Virus record (IMG/VR): IMGVR_UViG_3300045970_001349
Coordinates: 1-44,149 of that record
Length of the DNA: 44,149 nt
Strand: one strand, 5' to 3'
Source: a virus
The position numbers and the translations under genes are program-made. Below are positions 1-7,659 of this stretch, in pieces; positions within the stretch are counted from its first letter, which is position 1; every line of letters begins with the position of its first letter. The notes under the pieces are model-generated. The model ran no database searches. It saw only the letters and a list, made by a program, of their open reading frames with translations, and had not been told where the DNA came from.

Positions 1-564
1 TCACGACGCGCCTCCAGAAGCATCCGCGGCACCCTGGCGCGAATCCGCAGCCTGGATACTTTCGGCCGGCCCGCACGTCCCCGTGAGGCCCGCCAGCAGA
101 CTCGCGCCCGTCGTCAGCGCAGGCGGCACATCGACGCCGGCCGCTGCGATGGCCGCGAGCACGTCCTGCACGCTCGCCGCCAGGCACGCGGCGACCTCGA
201 GCCACGGCGCCCGATCGTCGAGCCGCTCGCCAGCATCGACGGCAGCCTGCGCAGCTCGCAGCGCACGGTCGGCCACGCGGATGGCGGCGATCGCGTCGTC
301 GAAGCCGTGCGCATCGAGGCAGGCGTCGAGGGCGGCGGCGCGCTCGGGCGAGGCGGCGGGCAGGTCGGCGACGTCCGCGCAGGTGACGGTGAGCGCGTCG
401 GCGATCGCGTGGTCGGCGACGTCGACGGCGACCGCTCCGACCTCGATGGTCGTGCGCGCGGAGTCCGCCCACCCGACGCAGGCGGGGAGCGCGATGGCGA
501 GGGCGGCGAGCAGCGAGAGCAGAGCGAGCGGCGTGGCGAGGTGTCGAGTGCGAGGCGTGGGCAT
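1..564 (-). CDS. Predicted lipoprotein at the lysis end of the virion operon
   Basis: The product is 187 aa. It starts with basic residues, then a hydrophobic stretch (about residues 11-28) ending in a lipobox-like LPAC with Cys29, so it is probably exported and lipidated. The rest is Ala/Asp-rich and helical, with no catalytic motif I can recognise. The ATG is preceded by a CGGAGA ribosome site. It is the last gene of the leftward run, after a coiled-coil membrane protein and a holin-like protein. An outer-membrane spanin-type role is therefore possible, although 187 aa is long for an Rz1-type protein. The stop codon is the first three bases of the window, so the gene is complete. The export signal is visible in the sequence; the lysis role is inferred only from position. 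Confidence 0.6.
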   Translation of the reverse strand: MPTPRTRHLATPLALLSLLAALAIALPACVGWADSARTTIEVGAVAVDVADHAIADALTVTCADVADLPAASPERAAALDACLDAHGFDDAIAAIRVADRALRAAQAAVDAGERLDDRAPWLEVAACLAASVQDVLAAIAAAGVDVPPALTTGASLLAGLTGTCGPAESIQAADSRQGAADASGGAS

Positions 565-658
565 GGGGCGAGTCTCCGGAGCGGGGGGTGAGGTGCGGGG
601 GCAGGGAAGCGAAGGGGGTGAAGGCGCGGCGCGGTCGGCGCTGGGGATGGGTGCGCGG

Positions 659-916
659 TCAGGCGCTCGCGCCCGGCCCGTTGGCGGGAGGCACGGTCCG
701 CTCGAGCGCGTCGGGCGTGCCGTCGCCGTTGCGGTCGAAGAACGCGCTCCGGAGCACGAGCGCGACGACGAGCCCGACGCCCGCGATCACGCTCCGCGCT
801 ACGCCGCGCCACTCCGCCGGAAGCGTCTCGACGATCGGGCCGATGCCCGCCAGGACGCCGCTGATCGTCGTCAGCGCGATTGCCCACCACGTGACCGAGA
901 AAGGCTTGCTGTTCAT
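659..916 (-). CDS. Small two-helix membrane protein, probable holin
   Basis: This 85-aa protein has two hydrophobic segments (about residues 9-27 and 39-59) separated by a short polar loop, and a soluble C-terminus. Size and topology fit a class II holin, which would form the inner-membrane lesion at lysis. The tail contains DRNGDGTPDALE, which has the D-x-N-x-D-G-x-x-D-x-x-E spacing of an EF-hand or thrombospondin type-3 calcium loop; that is unusual for a holin. The ATG overlaps the stop of the upstream coiled-coil gene (ATGA) and has a strong GGAGG site 7 nt away. The holin call rests on topology and neighbourhood, not on a named family. Confidence 0.6.
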   Translation of the reverse strand: MNSKPFSVTWWAIALTTISGVLAGIGPIVETLPAEWRGVARSVIAGVGLVVALVLRSAFFDRNGDGTPDALERTVPPANGPGASA

Positions 917-1359
917 TCCACACCTCCAGCGGGGCGACTCATCCGCCGCGCGTCATAGAGCTTCTGCTCGACGGTCCGCAGGTCCGTGCGGATCCGTTCG
1001 TGCTCGGCCTCGTTCACGCGCAGCGTCTCGCGCACCGTCGCACCCTCAGTGTGCAGGCCCTCGACGACGACGAGCACGCGCGCGACGTCCGAGCGCGTCT
1101 GCTGCTGCTGCGCGGACACCTCGCCGAGACGCCAGACTCCGCCGCCGAGCGTGCCGACGATCGCGAGCACGGAGACGGTGATGCCCACCGCGCGACCGAT
1201 CCGCGCCCACCCCTCGCGCTCGCGCTCGTCCGCGATGCGGATCAGCTGCGAGCGGACCGTGGGGATGCCCGTCTGCGTCGTGTCCATCGCGTCGTGCTCG
1301 TCATCGGCGTGACGGTGGCGGCGCTCGGGAGGGGGAGGGGGAGGGGCGGAGTCAATCAC
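913..1359 (-). CDS. Single-pass membrane protein with coiled coil (spanin- or XhlA-like)
   Basis: With the GTG start at 1359, which overlaps the upstream stop as GTGA like most genes here, the product is 148 aa. It has a Pro-rich, charged N-terminus, one transmembrane helix (about residues 56-75) and a long Arg/Glu-rich coiled coil to the end. This architecture suits an inner-membrane spanin subunit or an XhlA-type holin accessory protein. An in-frame ATG at 1287 would give 124 aa, but it has a weak ribosome site. Together with the holin-like gene and the terminal lipoprotein it makes a plausible lysis cassette. No sequence motif proves the role. Confidence 0.55.
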   Translation of the reverse strand: MIDSAPPPPPPERRHRHADDEHDAMDTTQTGIPTVRSQLIRIADEREREGWARIGRAVGITVSVLAIVGTLGGGVWRLGEVSAQQQQTRSDVARVLVVVEGLHTEGATVRETLRVNEAEHERIRTDLRTVEQKLYDARRMSRPAGGVE

Positions 1360-1733
1360 GGCGGTGCCTTCGCGCGCACGAAGCGATCCGCGACTGGCGC
1401 GGTCGCCTGCATCTGCGCGCGCCCCTGGGCGCCGCCCTTGCCAACGACGACGCCCTCGACGAGCGCCGCCTGCCGCGCGATGCGCACGACTCCGACCTTG
1501 CCCGCGAGCTCCACGGCGTCGGGGTGCAGCGTCGCCCCCGGCTCGCACATCTCGCCGTCATGCAGCTCGACGCACGCGTCGCAGTCGTGGTGCTTCGCCA
1601 GCTCCTCGAGCATGTCGACGTCCGGCGGGTTGCACGCGCGTACGTAGCCCGGCCACTGCGCGGGGTCGTCCTCGACGACTGCCACGTTGACGACCTTCCC
1701 ATCCTTGATCAGCGCGACGTTTCGGAGTGCCAT
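1356..1733 (-). CDS. Hypothetical protein linked to the tail fibres
   Basis: The product is 125 aa and begins MALRNVALIKDGKVVNVAVV. This is the pattern seen at the start of many small proteins encoded just after phage tail fibres (residues x-A-L-I-x-D-G-x-V-x-N-V). A middle segment has several Cys and His residues (CDACVELHDGEMC, about residues 51-63) that could bind metal. The ATG overlaps the adhesin stop as TGATG, so the two are probably translationally coupled. A role in fibre assembly or attachment is a positional guess. Confidence 0.55.
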   Translation of the reverse strand: MALRNVALIKDGKVVNVAVVEDDPAQWPGYVRACNPPDVDMLEELAKHHDCDACVELHDGEMCEPGATLHPDAVELAGKVGVVRIARQAALVEGVVVGKGGAQGRAQMQATAPVADRFVRAKAPP

Positions 1734-2761
1734 CAGCCTTGCTCCCATTCGATGATGACGAGACCCGCGCAACCGATGATTCCCACGGTCCCCGCACCGC
1801 CTGCGCCGCCGCCAGTGACGCCACCGCCGCCGCCACCGCCGCCGCCACCGCCGCCGCCACCGCGCCCGTTGACGGGAGTGGCGCCCGGCGTCGCGCCGAC
1901 TCCGCCCGCCGCGCCAGCGCCCGCAGTGCCAGCGCCGCCAGCGCCGCCAGCGCACCCAGCGCCCTCCGTCGAGCTTGTGATTGGCGTCCCGCCAGCCCAG
2001 GGCAGCGCGTCCCCCTCACCGCCCCATCCGCCGGGCGCACCGCCGCCGCCGCCGCCGCTTGTACCGCCTGCGGCGCCGAGCGCGCCGACGGTGGGGTTCG
2101 TGTGCCCAAAGATCGCCGCCGCTGTATTGACTGCGGTCGTAAAGGCCCAGCGCTCAAGCGCGCTGGGTACGTTCGTTGCGCCCGCAACGCCGTTGACGCC
2201 TCCCGCGCCGTTTCCGCCGTTTCCGCCCGCAACGCCAGCGCCCGCGTTGCGCGTGCCGATCGCATTCGTACTGCTACAGCCAGCGCCCATCGCGCCGCCA
2301 GTACCCAGCGTGGTAGCACCCGCCGCACCCGCCGCGTTCGCACCCGCCGCGCCTGCCTGGCCTGGCGAGCCACCACCCGCGCCCGTACTGCCGCAGAACC
2401 GGATATGCCTCAGGGTGCCGCCAGCGCCGAGGGACACCTGCGAAAACGCCCCTATTCCGCCGGCCGCTCCGGCCGGGCCGGCTAGACCGCCGACGCCGAC
2501 AATTACCGCGACGGTTTCGCCAGGCGTGACCGCGAGGCAGTGCGGGCCGTCGGTTGTCGCGCCACCGCCACCGCCGCCGCTGCCGCCGCCCTTGCCGCCG
2601 CCGCCGCCAGTCGGATCCAGCGCGCCAGCACCTCCGGCACCACCACCGCCACCACCGCCGGCCCCGGGGCGCCCGCGCACCCAAATCTCCGTCACGCCCG
2701 CGGGGATGGTGAAGTTGGCCGGAGTCGCCTGGAACGTGAGTCGTACGCGCTTGTTAGCCAT
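1733..2761 (-). CDS. Glycine-rich tail adhesin
   Basis: The 342-aa product opens with a short beta-rich region containing FTIPAGVTEIWVRGRPGAGG, the hallmark entry into phage glycine-rich tail domains. Long runs of Gly follow, mixed with Ala, Thr and Asn, and the protein ends with GLVIIEWEQG, the typical exit strand of the same family. Proteins of this kind sit at fibre tips and are thought to form polyglycine-helix sandwiches that contact host receptors. Several short hydrophobic islands (about residues 145-155 and 195-215) could be surface loops. The start is the ATG at 2761, overlapping the upstream fibre stop as TGATG. The antisense strand gives long Pro-rich reading frames that are only shadows. 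Confidence 0.8.
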   Translation of the reverse strand: MANKRVRLTFQATPANFTIPAGVTEIWVRGRPGAGGGGGGGAGGAGALDPTGGGGGKGGGSGGGGGGATTDGPHCLAVTPGETVAVIVGVGGLAGPAGAAGGIGAFSQVSLGAGGTLRHIRFCGSTGAGGGSPGQAGAAGANAAGAAGATTLGTGGAMGAGCSSTNAIGTRNAGAGVAGGNGGNGAGGVNGVAGATNVPSALERWAFTTAVNTAAAIFGHTNPTVGALGAAGGTSGGGGGGAPGGWGGEGDALPWAGGTPITSSTEGAGCAGGAGGAGTAGAGAAGGVGATPGATPVNGRGGGGGGGGGGGGGGVTGGGAGGAGTVGIIGCAGLVIIEWEQG

Positions 2762-4380
2762 CAGATCCACCAATCCGTTCCATCGGCCGTGATGTCGAGC
2801 GCGCCGAAGTTGGCGCCGAAAATGTACGAGGCCGCGACCCCTTCGATATTCTCCGAGCCCGTGCGCACGACGGTTAGAGCGTTCGTCGAGAGTGCCCCGC
2901 CGATGTCCTTTACGCGCCAGTGCAGACCGGCCGCACACGCAGGCAGAGTGCCAGTTGCGACGCCGCCCGCCGTCGAGATGAAGATCGTTGAGCCGCTCGG
3001 GTACGTCGCGAAGTTGAACGCGCCAGTCACGGGCGCAGCGACAGTGCCCGACGTGCGCCGATACGCGTGCAGCGCCTCAGCGCCCGCCGGCGTGACCGCG
3101 CGCGCCGCGTCCGTGCCGGTGATCGTCTCCGCCGACGTGGCCAGCTCGACGAACCCGGCGACGGTGTCGCTTGCAGCCGCGTGAAGCGTCGCGCCCGCCG
3201 CTTGGTTGCCGTGCGCGTGCACGTGGTCCGCACGCGCCGTCGTCGTGCCCACGCCGATTGCGGCCGTGCCCACCGCCGCGGGCGTCGTGCTCGACAGCGC
3301 AGGCGCCACCGTCGCGCCCGCGGCGACGCCGTCCAGCTTCGTCTTGTCGGCGGCGCTCATCGAGCCCGCCGCTGACGTCGTCGCCGCCGAGATCGCCAAC
3401 ACGCCCGCCGAGAGCGTGAGCGGCGCGGTCGCGCTCGTCGGCGGCTGCACGACGGGGGCACCCTCAGTGCCGAGCGCGGCGCCCACACTCGATGCGTACC
3501 GTGCCGCGGTCGCGCCCACGTAGTCGACCACCAGCGACCTGCTCCCAGCGCCGCTGCCGCGTGAGAGTCCGAGCGCGGGGTAGTAGACGCGCTCGGTCGG
3601 CGCCTGCGCCAGAGTCGCGAGCACGACCAGCGCGCCATCGTCCACGGCGCACTCGATCTGCGCGTCTGCCGGCGACGCCGTGAGGCGGAAGCGATAGCCG
3701 GTGCCGCCGCCGAGCGGGGGCAGCGTGACAGGCGTGTCGGTCACTGCACCTGCGTTGATGACGACGAGCGCATAGGTGCGCGCGCCGCCGCTCCACACTG
3801 CGATCAGCGCCACCGCGTCCTCTGGCGAGGCAGCCGACACGATCCCTCCGACCCACTCGCACTCGTCGTCTGAGGCGGCGCCCGCCGCGATGGACACGAC
3901 GTGCCGCCACTCCATCACGATCGGAGTGAGCGCGTCGAATGCGAGCCCGGTCATCCGGGTCAGCTTCTGCTCGGCGCCGCTCGTGCCGTTGACCTCCGCA
4001 ATGACCGCGCCCGATCCCGGGAACCCAAACGGCGCGACGTTGCCAACGTGCGAGAGAGATCCGCCCGTGGTCGACTTCAGAAGCCATCCGGGCAGCGCCG
4101 GATCAGTGAAGTCATCGAAGAAAGCGGACGTCGCGTCCGATGCAGAGAAGCCGCCGCCTGCCGCGTCCGCCCACGCCGCCGCGGTGGGCGAACCAGCCGT
4201 GAGCACCTGGCCGGCGGTGGGCGGCGTGGCGGAGAGGGCGACGGCTTGCAGGGCGATGGCGTCGCGCAGCTCGGAGACGAGCGACCGGCGCGTGCCGCCT
4301 GACGTGGAGTCGACCTCGACGGAGTCGGTGCCGACTGGCGGCGAGGCGAGCGGGAGATCCTTCGCGCGGATGGTGGTCAT
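2761..4380 (-). CDS. Tail fibre protein
   Basis: This 539-aa protein has recognisable fibre modules. The N-terminal part contains an assembly-like segment followed by a lectin-like beta region (about residues 85-290). The centre has AADKTKLDGVAAGATV and ARADHVHAHGNQ, both common in phage fibre shafts, followed by a segment resembling the ETITGTDAARAVTPAG repeats of Mu- and P2-type fibres. The HxH motif may bind metal in the shaft. The C-terminal domain is beta-rich and lies next to the glycine-rich adhesin, so this gene probably forms the shaft and the next gene the tip. It starts at the ATG overlapping the upstream stop (TGATG). Confidence 0.8.
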   Translation of the reverse strand: MTTIRAKDLPLASPPVGTDSVEVDSTSGGTRRSLVSELRDAIALQAVALSATPPTAGQVLTAGSPTAAAWADAAGGGFSASDATSAFFDDFTDPALPGWLLKSTTGGSLSHVGNVAPFGFPGSGAVIAEVNGTSGAEQKLTRMTGLAFDALTPIVMEWRHVVSIAAGAASDDECEWVGGIVSAASPEDAVALIAVWSGGARTYALVVINAGAVTDTPVTLPPLGGGTGYRFRLTASPADAQIECAVDDGALVVLATLAQAPTERVYYPALGLSRGSGAGSRSLVVDYVGATAARYASSVGAALGTEGAPVVQPPTSATAPLTLSAGVLAISAATTSAAGSMSAADKTKLDGVAAGATVAPALSSTTPAAVGTAAIGVGTTTARADHVHAHGNQAAGATLHAAASDTVAGFVELATSAETITGTDAARAVTPAGAEALHAYRRTSGTVAAPVTGAFNFATYPSGSTIFISTAGGVATGTLPACAAGLHWRVKDIGGALSTNALTVVRTGSENIEGVAASYIFGANFGALDITADGTDWWI

Positions 4381-5048
4381 CAGCCCGGCCCCTTCCGATT
4401 CACGGTCACGACGACGGCGTAAACATGATCGATGACCGTCGAGCCATCGACTCCCGACGTGACCGTCACCTCGTAGCCGCAGATGTCGCGGAACACCTCG
4501 CCCGAATAGGCCATCAGCGACGCGAGCGAGATGCTGTCCTTGGTCGACGTGTGATCTTCGCCGAGCGCGGAGAGCAACAGGAACGACGAGACGGGGTTGT
4601 TCGCGGGGATGTCGAGGTCAGGCGCCTTGCGATAGAGGCCGAACTTCATCCCGTTGCCGGCCGAGCGCGCACCGCCCGTGCCGTACCAAATCTCCACGTC
4701 CGTGATCACGTCGCCGTCGAGCAGGTACGGATTCAGCCCGAACGTGAGCACGCCGACGTCGGCCGCCGATTGCCACGAGTTGCTCGCGCCTTGCTCCCAC
4801 TTCGCGGCGCCAGCGCCGATGGGGCGCCCGCTGGCGAGCTCCACCATGATCTTCTTCTCGCGCGGGGTGTCGCCGTAGAGCCACTCTCCCGTGCCCGCCG
4901 TTCCGCCGACCTTGTCGACGAGAAAGCGCGTGCGATTCGCAAGCCCCTGCACCGCCGTGGCTATGTACGTCAGGTCCGCCGGGTCCGTGTCCGCTGGCAT
5001 GACGATCGGTGTCGTCCAGGCGTCTGCGTCTGTGATGTTCTGCGGCAT
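4380..5048 (-). CDS. Probable tail fibre attachment or fibre-proximal protein
   Basis: The product is 222 aa starting MPQNITDADAW, with GAGAGGGTGAG as ribosome site. Residues around 25-45 (AVQGLANRTRFLVDKVGG) resemble the N-terminal attachment segment of many phage fibres. The remainder looks beta-rich and lacks enzyme motifs. It lies between the baseplate genes and the main fibre and is coupled to the fibre by a TGATG overlap. A structural role joining baseplate and fibre is likely but not shown by a named domain. An in-frame ATG further upstream (5141) would overlap two upstream genes and is less likely. Confidence 0.6.
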   Translation of the reverse strand: MPQNITDADAWTTPIVMPADTDPADLTYIATAVQGLANRTRFLVDKVGGTAGTGEWLYGDTPREKKIMVELASGRPIGAGAAKWEQGASNSWQSAADVGVLTFGLNPYLLDGDVITDVEIWYGTGGARSAGNGMKFGLYRKAPDLDIPANNPVSSFLLLSALGEDHTSTKDSISLASLMAYSGEVFRDICGYEVTVTSGVDGSTVIDHVYAVVVTVNRKGPG

Positions 5049-5052
5049 CGAC

Positions 5053-5184
5053 TCACCCTCTCCACGGCGCGATGGCAGCGCCCCACGTAGCCACTGGCTC
5101 TCCCCACGTCCGCACCACATCGACGCGGAGGAAACACCCACCGAGGAGTGCGCAGAACCAGAGAGCGAAAAGACGTCGCGTCAT
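5053..5184 (-). CDS. Tiny predicted lipoprotein (43 aa)
   Basis: The frame encodes 43 aa: a short basic N-terminus, a hydrophobic segment and a clear lipobox (LLGGC, Cys17), then 26 residues rich in Trp, Val and Pro. The ATG overlaps the stop of the upstream baseplate gene by ATGA, which supports real translation despite the small size. In size and export signal it resembles Rz1-type outer-membrane spanins, but its position between baseplate and fibre genes is odd for that role. A virion-associated or exclusion lipoprotein is equally possible. No homologue is recognised. Confidence 0.5.
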   Translation of the reverse strand: MTRRLFALWFCALLGGCFLRVDVVRTWGEPVATWGAAIAPWRG

Positions 5185-5984
5185 TGCAGCACCGTCAGCA
5201 CGGTTGGAGGCTCGCTCCACGTCGAAGTGCCGCCCCATGCGCTCCACGTGGGCGCCGGGATCGGATACCCCCACAGGCGCCGATAGCCCCACAGCAGCAC
5301 GACCTGAATCTGGTCGACGTGCGCCGCGCTCCACTCGCGCGCGATGCACGTGAACATCTCGATCTCGTCGGCAGACAGCGCCGAGGCCGTGAGCTCTCCG
5401 TCCGTGACGAGAAAGGCGCCGGTATCCGTGACGCGGAAGGAGCCGTCATCGGTCACGAGGAAGGCGCCGCCGATCGGACTCGGGATCGTGTCCGCCGGCA
5501 GGTAGATGAAGAGCCAGAAGCGCGCCCACTTCCCCGTCGAGTCGCCGCCCCACGAGATCACGTCCCGCGTGATCACGGAGTCAGCGGTGAGCGCCGCGGC
5601 GTCGATCCATTGGCGGTTCCCCGCGTAGTCGACCACGTCCATGCGGACGTTCAGCCAGTCATTGAAGTACGCGTCGAGCTGGTGCAGCAGCGCGTACGCG
5701 GAGCCGCGTGTGCGGTGCGCGTCGAGCCACGGGAGGATGCGCGCGGCGTACGTCGAGGCCGACTCGCCCAAACCCTGGCGGATGCGTCGCTCGCGGCCGA
5801 TGCGTGCGAGCGCACCCTCGTCGGACGCGTTCGGGAGCCGCGCCTTGATCGCGGCGACGCTGCGCTCGACGAGCGTGTCGAGTGGAGCCGCGAGCCCGCG
5901 CATCACGGGCGCGCCGACGATGCGCTGCAGCCACGGGGGCACCGTGCGCACGAGCGCAGCCGAGAAGAGGAGCCGCTCGGTCAC
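5181..5984 (-). CDS. Tail protein I-like (P2 gpI / Mu gp48 position)
   Basis: The product is 267 aa from a GTG that overlaps the baseplate-J stop as GTGA; the only other upstream start would lie deep inside that gene. It directly follows a gp25-like and a J-like gene, the slot of P2 gpI and Mu gp48, which join baseplate to fibres. The N-terminal half is helical, with an Arg-rich segment around residues 60-75. A short beta repeat (FLVTDDGSFRVTDTGAFLVT, about residues 165-184) suggests a fibre-docking strand region. The call rests mainly on conserved gene order. Confidence 0.65.
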   Translation of the reverse strand: MTERLLFSAALVRTVPPWLQRIVGAPVMRGLAAPLDTLVERSVAAIKARLPNASDEGALARIGRERRIRQGLGESASTYAARILPWLDAHRTRGSAYALLHQLDAYFNDWLNVRMDVVDYAGNRQWIDAAALTADSVITRDVISWGGDSTGKWARFWLFIYLPADTIPSPIGGAFLVTDDGSFRVTDTGAFLVTDGELTASALSADEIEMFTCIAREWSAAHVDQIQVVLLWGYRRLWGYPIPAPTWSAWGGTSTWSEPPTVLTVLQ

Positions 5985-7165
5985 AGCACCCCCGAGGCGA
6001 CCTGGTGGATGCCGCTGCAGAGCACGGTGCCGAGCATCGGGCACTCGGTCACAGCGACAACGACGTCGGCCGCGGGCACCGTGACGACGACCCTGACGAT
6101 CTCGCCAGGCACAGCGCCGCCGATTACGACCTCGAGCGCGGAGACGTAGATCTTGCCCGCCGCCGGCGGCACGACGACTCCGCCGATCGGCTGCTCGGTG
6201 ACGAACGCGAGCAGCGCGGCGTCAACCGCATCCTGCACGAGTGGATCCGTGAGCCCGCTACCGTCGCGCAGCCAGAGCTCGTACGTCACCGGGACCGAGA
6301 GCGGAGTCGCGCTATGGACGCGCCCGGTGATGGCCAGTGGCACGCACTGCGTTTGGATGGCCTCGTCCACGCAGCCGAGGTCCGTCGAGAGGTCGCCGAC
6401 GGTGCCAGTGAGCCCGCCCGACGCCGTCGCAACGTAGACGTCGACTCCGCCAACGCCATCGGCGACAGCGAGCACGCGAGTGACGCCGATCGGCGTGATG
6501 CCGTCTGCCTTCTTCGCGCTCCGCGCCAGGTAGCCGTACGCGTCGCGCGGGCCGTTCGGTGACAGGCTGCCGAGCTTCTCTGCGCAGCGAAGGCGCAGCG
6601 CAGCGTCGGTCTCGGGGTCCATGCCGACGAGCGCGGCCGCGTTGCTGCAGGTCACGCCCGACAGCGTCGTCGTCATCGTGTCGATGTCGCCCGCGATCGC
6701 CGTGCTTGCCGCGCCGATCTCGAGCGCCTCGATGGCGACCGTCGTCGTGCCCATCGATCCGAGCGTGTACGCCGCTGTCGAGCGATAGGTCTTCTTCGCG
6801 ACGCTCGACGAGAATACGAGGTCGCCAGCGTCGCCCGAGAACGACCCGCCGGCGGAGTTCGTGAGCGTGATGAAGCCCGCGGCGAACGTGCCGACGTCGC
6901 GCTCGACACCGTAGACGAGGCGCGCGACCAGCGTGAGCCAGTCGCCCTCGGCGTACGCGAGAAAGCCGCTCTTCGCGATGAGCGACTGCAGGCGCGAGAA
7001 CGCGGCGAGCACGATCGCGAGTCCCGCGATGATCGTTCGTGCGGTGCTGCCAGGCAGCCACGCCGTGGTGGTCACTCCCTGCGCAGCGAGCGCAGCGTAG
7101 ATCGCGGCCTTGGCCTCTGCGACGGTGAGCGGCACGATGAGCGAGTCGAGCGTGGGCGCGGTCAT
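5981..7165 (-). CDS. Baseplate J-like protein (Mu gp47 / P2 gpJ)
   Basis: The 394-aa product has the features of the baseplate J family. These are an N-terminal helical segment, a middle part with GDAGDLVFSSSVAKKTYRS and a central EALEIGAASTAIAGDI strand region, then MDPETDAALRLRCAEKLGS before the C-terminal beta domain. J-type proteins form the peripheral wedge of contractile-tail baseplates together with gp25/W. It overlaps both neighbours by ATGA or GTGA. Length is as expected for the family. Confidence 0.85.
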   Translation of the reverse strand: MTAPTLDSLIVPLTVAEAKAAIYAALAAQGVTTTAWLPGSTARTIIAGLAIVLAAFSRLQSLIAKSGFLAYAEGDWLTLVARLVYGVERDVGTFAAGFITLTNSAGGSFSGDAGDLVFSSSVAKKTYRSTAAYTLGSMGTTTVAIEALEIGAASTAIAGDIDTMTTTLSGVTCSNAAALVGMDPETDAALRLRCAEKLGSLSPNGPRDAYGYLARSAKKADGITPIGVTRVLAVADGVGGVDVYVATASGGLTGTVGDLSTDLGCVDEAIQTQCVPLAITGRVHSATPLSVPVTYELWLRDGSGLTDPLVQDAVDAALLAFVTEQPIGGVVVPPAAGKIYVSALEVVIGGAVPGEIVRVVVTVPAADVVVAVTECPMLGTVLCSGIHQVASGVL

Positions 7166-7659
7166 GTGCGGGACATCTCCTCGAGCAGCAGAGCCGCGTC
7201 GGTGACGGCGACGACCAGGCGGAACCCGCCGAGGCGCGCGTCGACGGGCGTGATCACGAGCGAGACGCGCAGGCTCGAGCCCGTGCTCGAGGGCGTGACG
7301 GTGACGGCGGCGGACTCGATGCGGTCGTCCTTTTGGATCTCGCTACGGATGCGCCCGGCGAGCGAACGGATCTCGTCGGCCGTCGTGCCGCGGTTGAGCA
7401 TGCCGCGGAGGTCCATGCCGTAGTCGGCATCGTCCGGAAGAGCGCCGCGCGGGCAGTCGAGGCGTCGCACGATGGCCTCGGAGAGACCGACGACGGAGAA
7501 CGGGTCGACCTCGTCCATACGCGCGCTGAGATCCGACGTGCACGAGATGTCCGTGCCGTAGCCGAGCGGCGCGACGGGCACGTCGACGAGGCGCGTGAAC
7601 AGCGCGAGCTCGGCGGCGATGACGCTTCGGACGGCGTCGCTGTCGGTGACCGCGGTCAT
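7162..7659 (-). CDS. gp25/W-like baseplate wedge protein
   Basis: The product is 165 aa, in the size range of T4 gp25 and P2 gpW. It contains GYGTDISCTSDLSARMDEVD early, then an LSEAIVRRLDCPRGALPDDA segment and GMDLRGMLNRG. This matches the family pattern in which an N-terminal arm is followed by L-x-x-A-I-x-x-R-L and G-x-D-L. The C-terminal part makes beta strands. It is coupled by ATGA to both the hub/spike gene upstream and the J gene downstream, giving the standard wedge pair of a contractile tail. Confidence 0.85.
   Translation of the reverse strand: MTAVTDSDAVRSVIAAELALFTRLVDVPVAPLGYGTDISCTSDLSARMDEVDPFSVVGLSEAIVRRLDCPRGALPDDADYGMDLRGMLNRGTTADEIRSLAGRIRSEIQKDDRIESAAVTVTPSSTGSSLRVSLVITPVDARLGGFRLVVAVTDAALLLEEMSRT

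Noticed and set aside
1-60. Left attachment site at the window start
   Set aside because: The first bases are the end of the lipoprotein gene and do not match the tRNA 3' end; the left end must lie outside.
1524-2792. Long Pro-rich plus-strand reading frame opposite the glycine-rich adhesin
   Set aside because: It is the antisense of Gly codons; composition is explained by the adhesin gene and there is no ribosome site or partner gene.
1733-4380. Diversity-generating retroelement acting on the adhesin or fibre
   Set aside because: No reverse transcriptase gene and no template/variable repeat pair was found.
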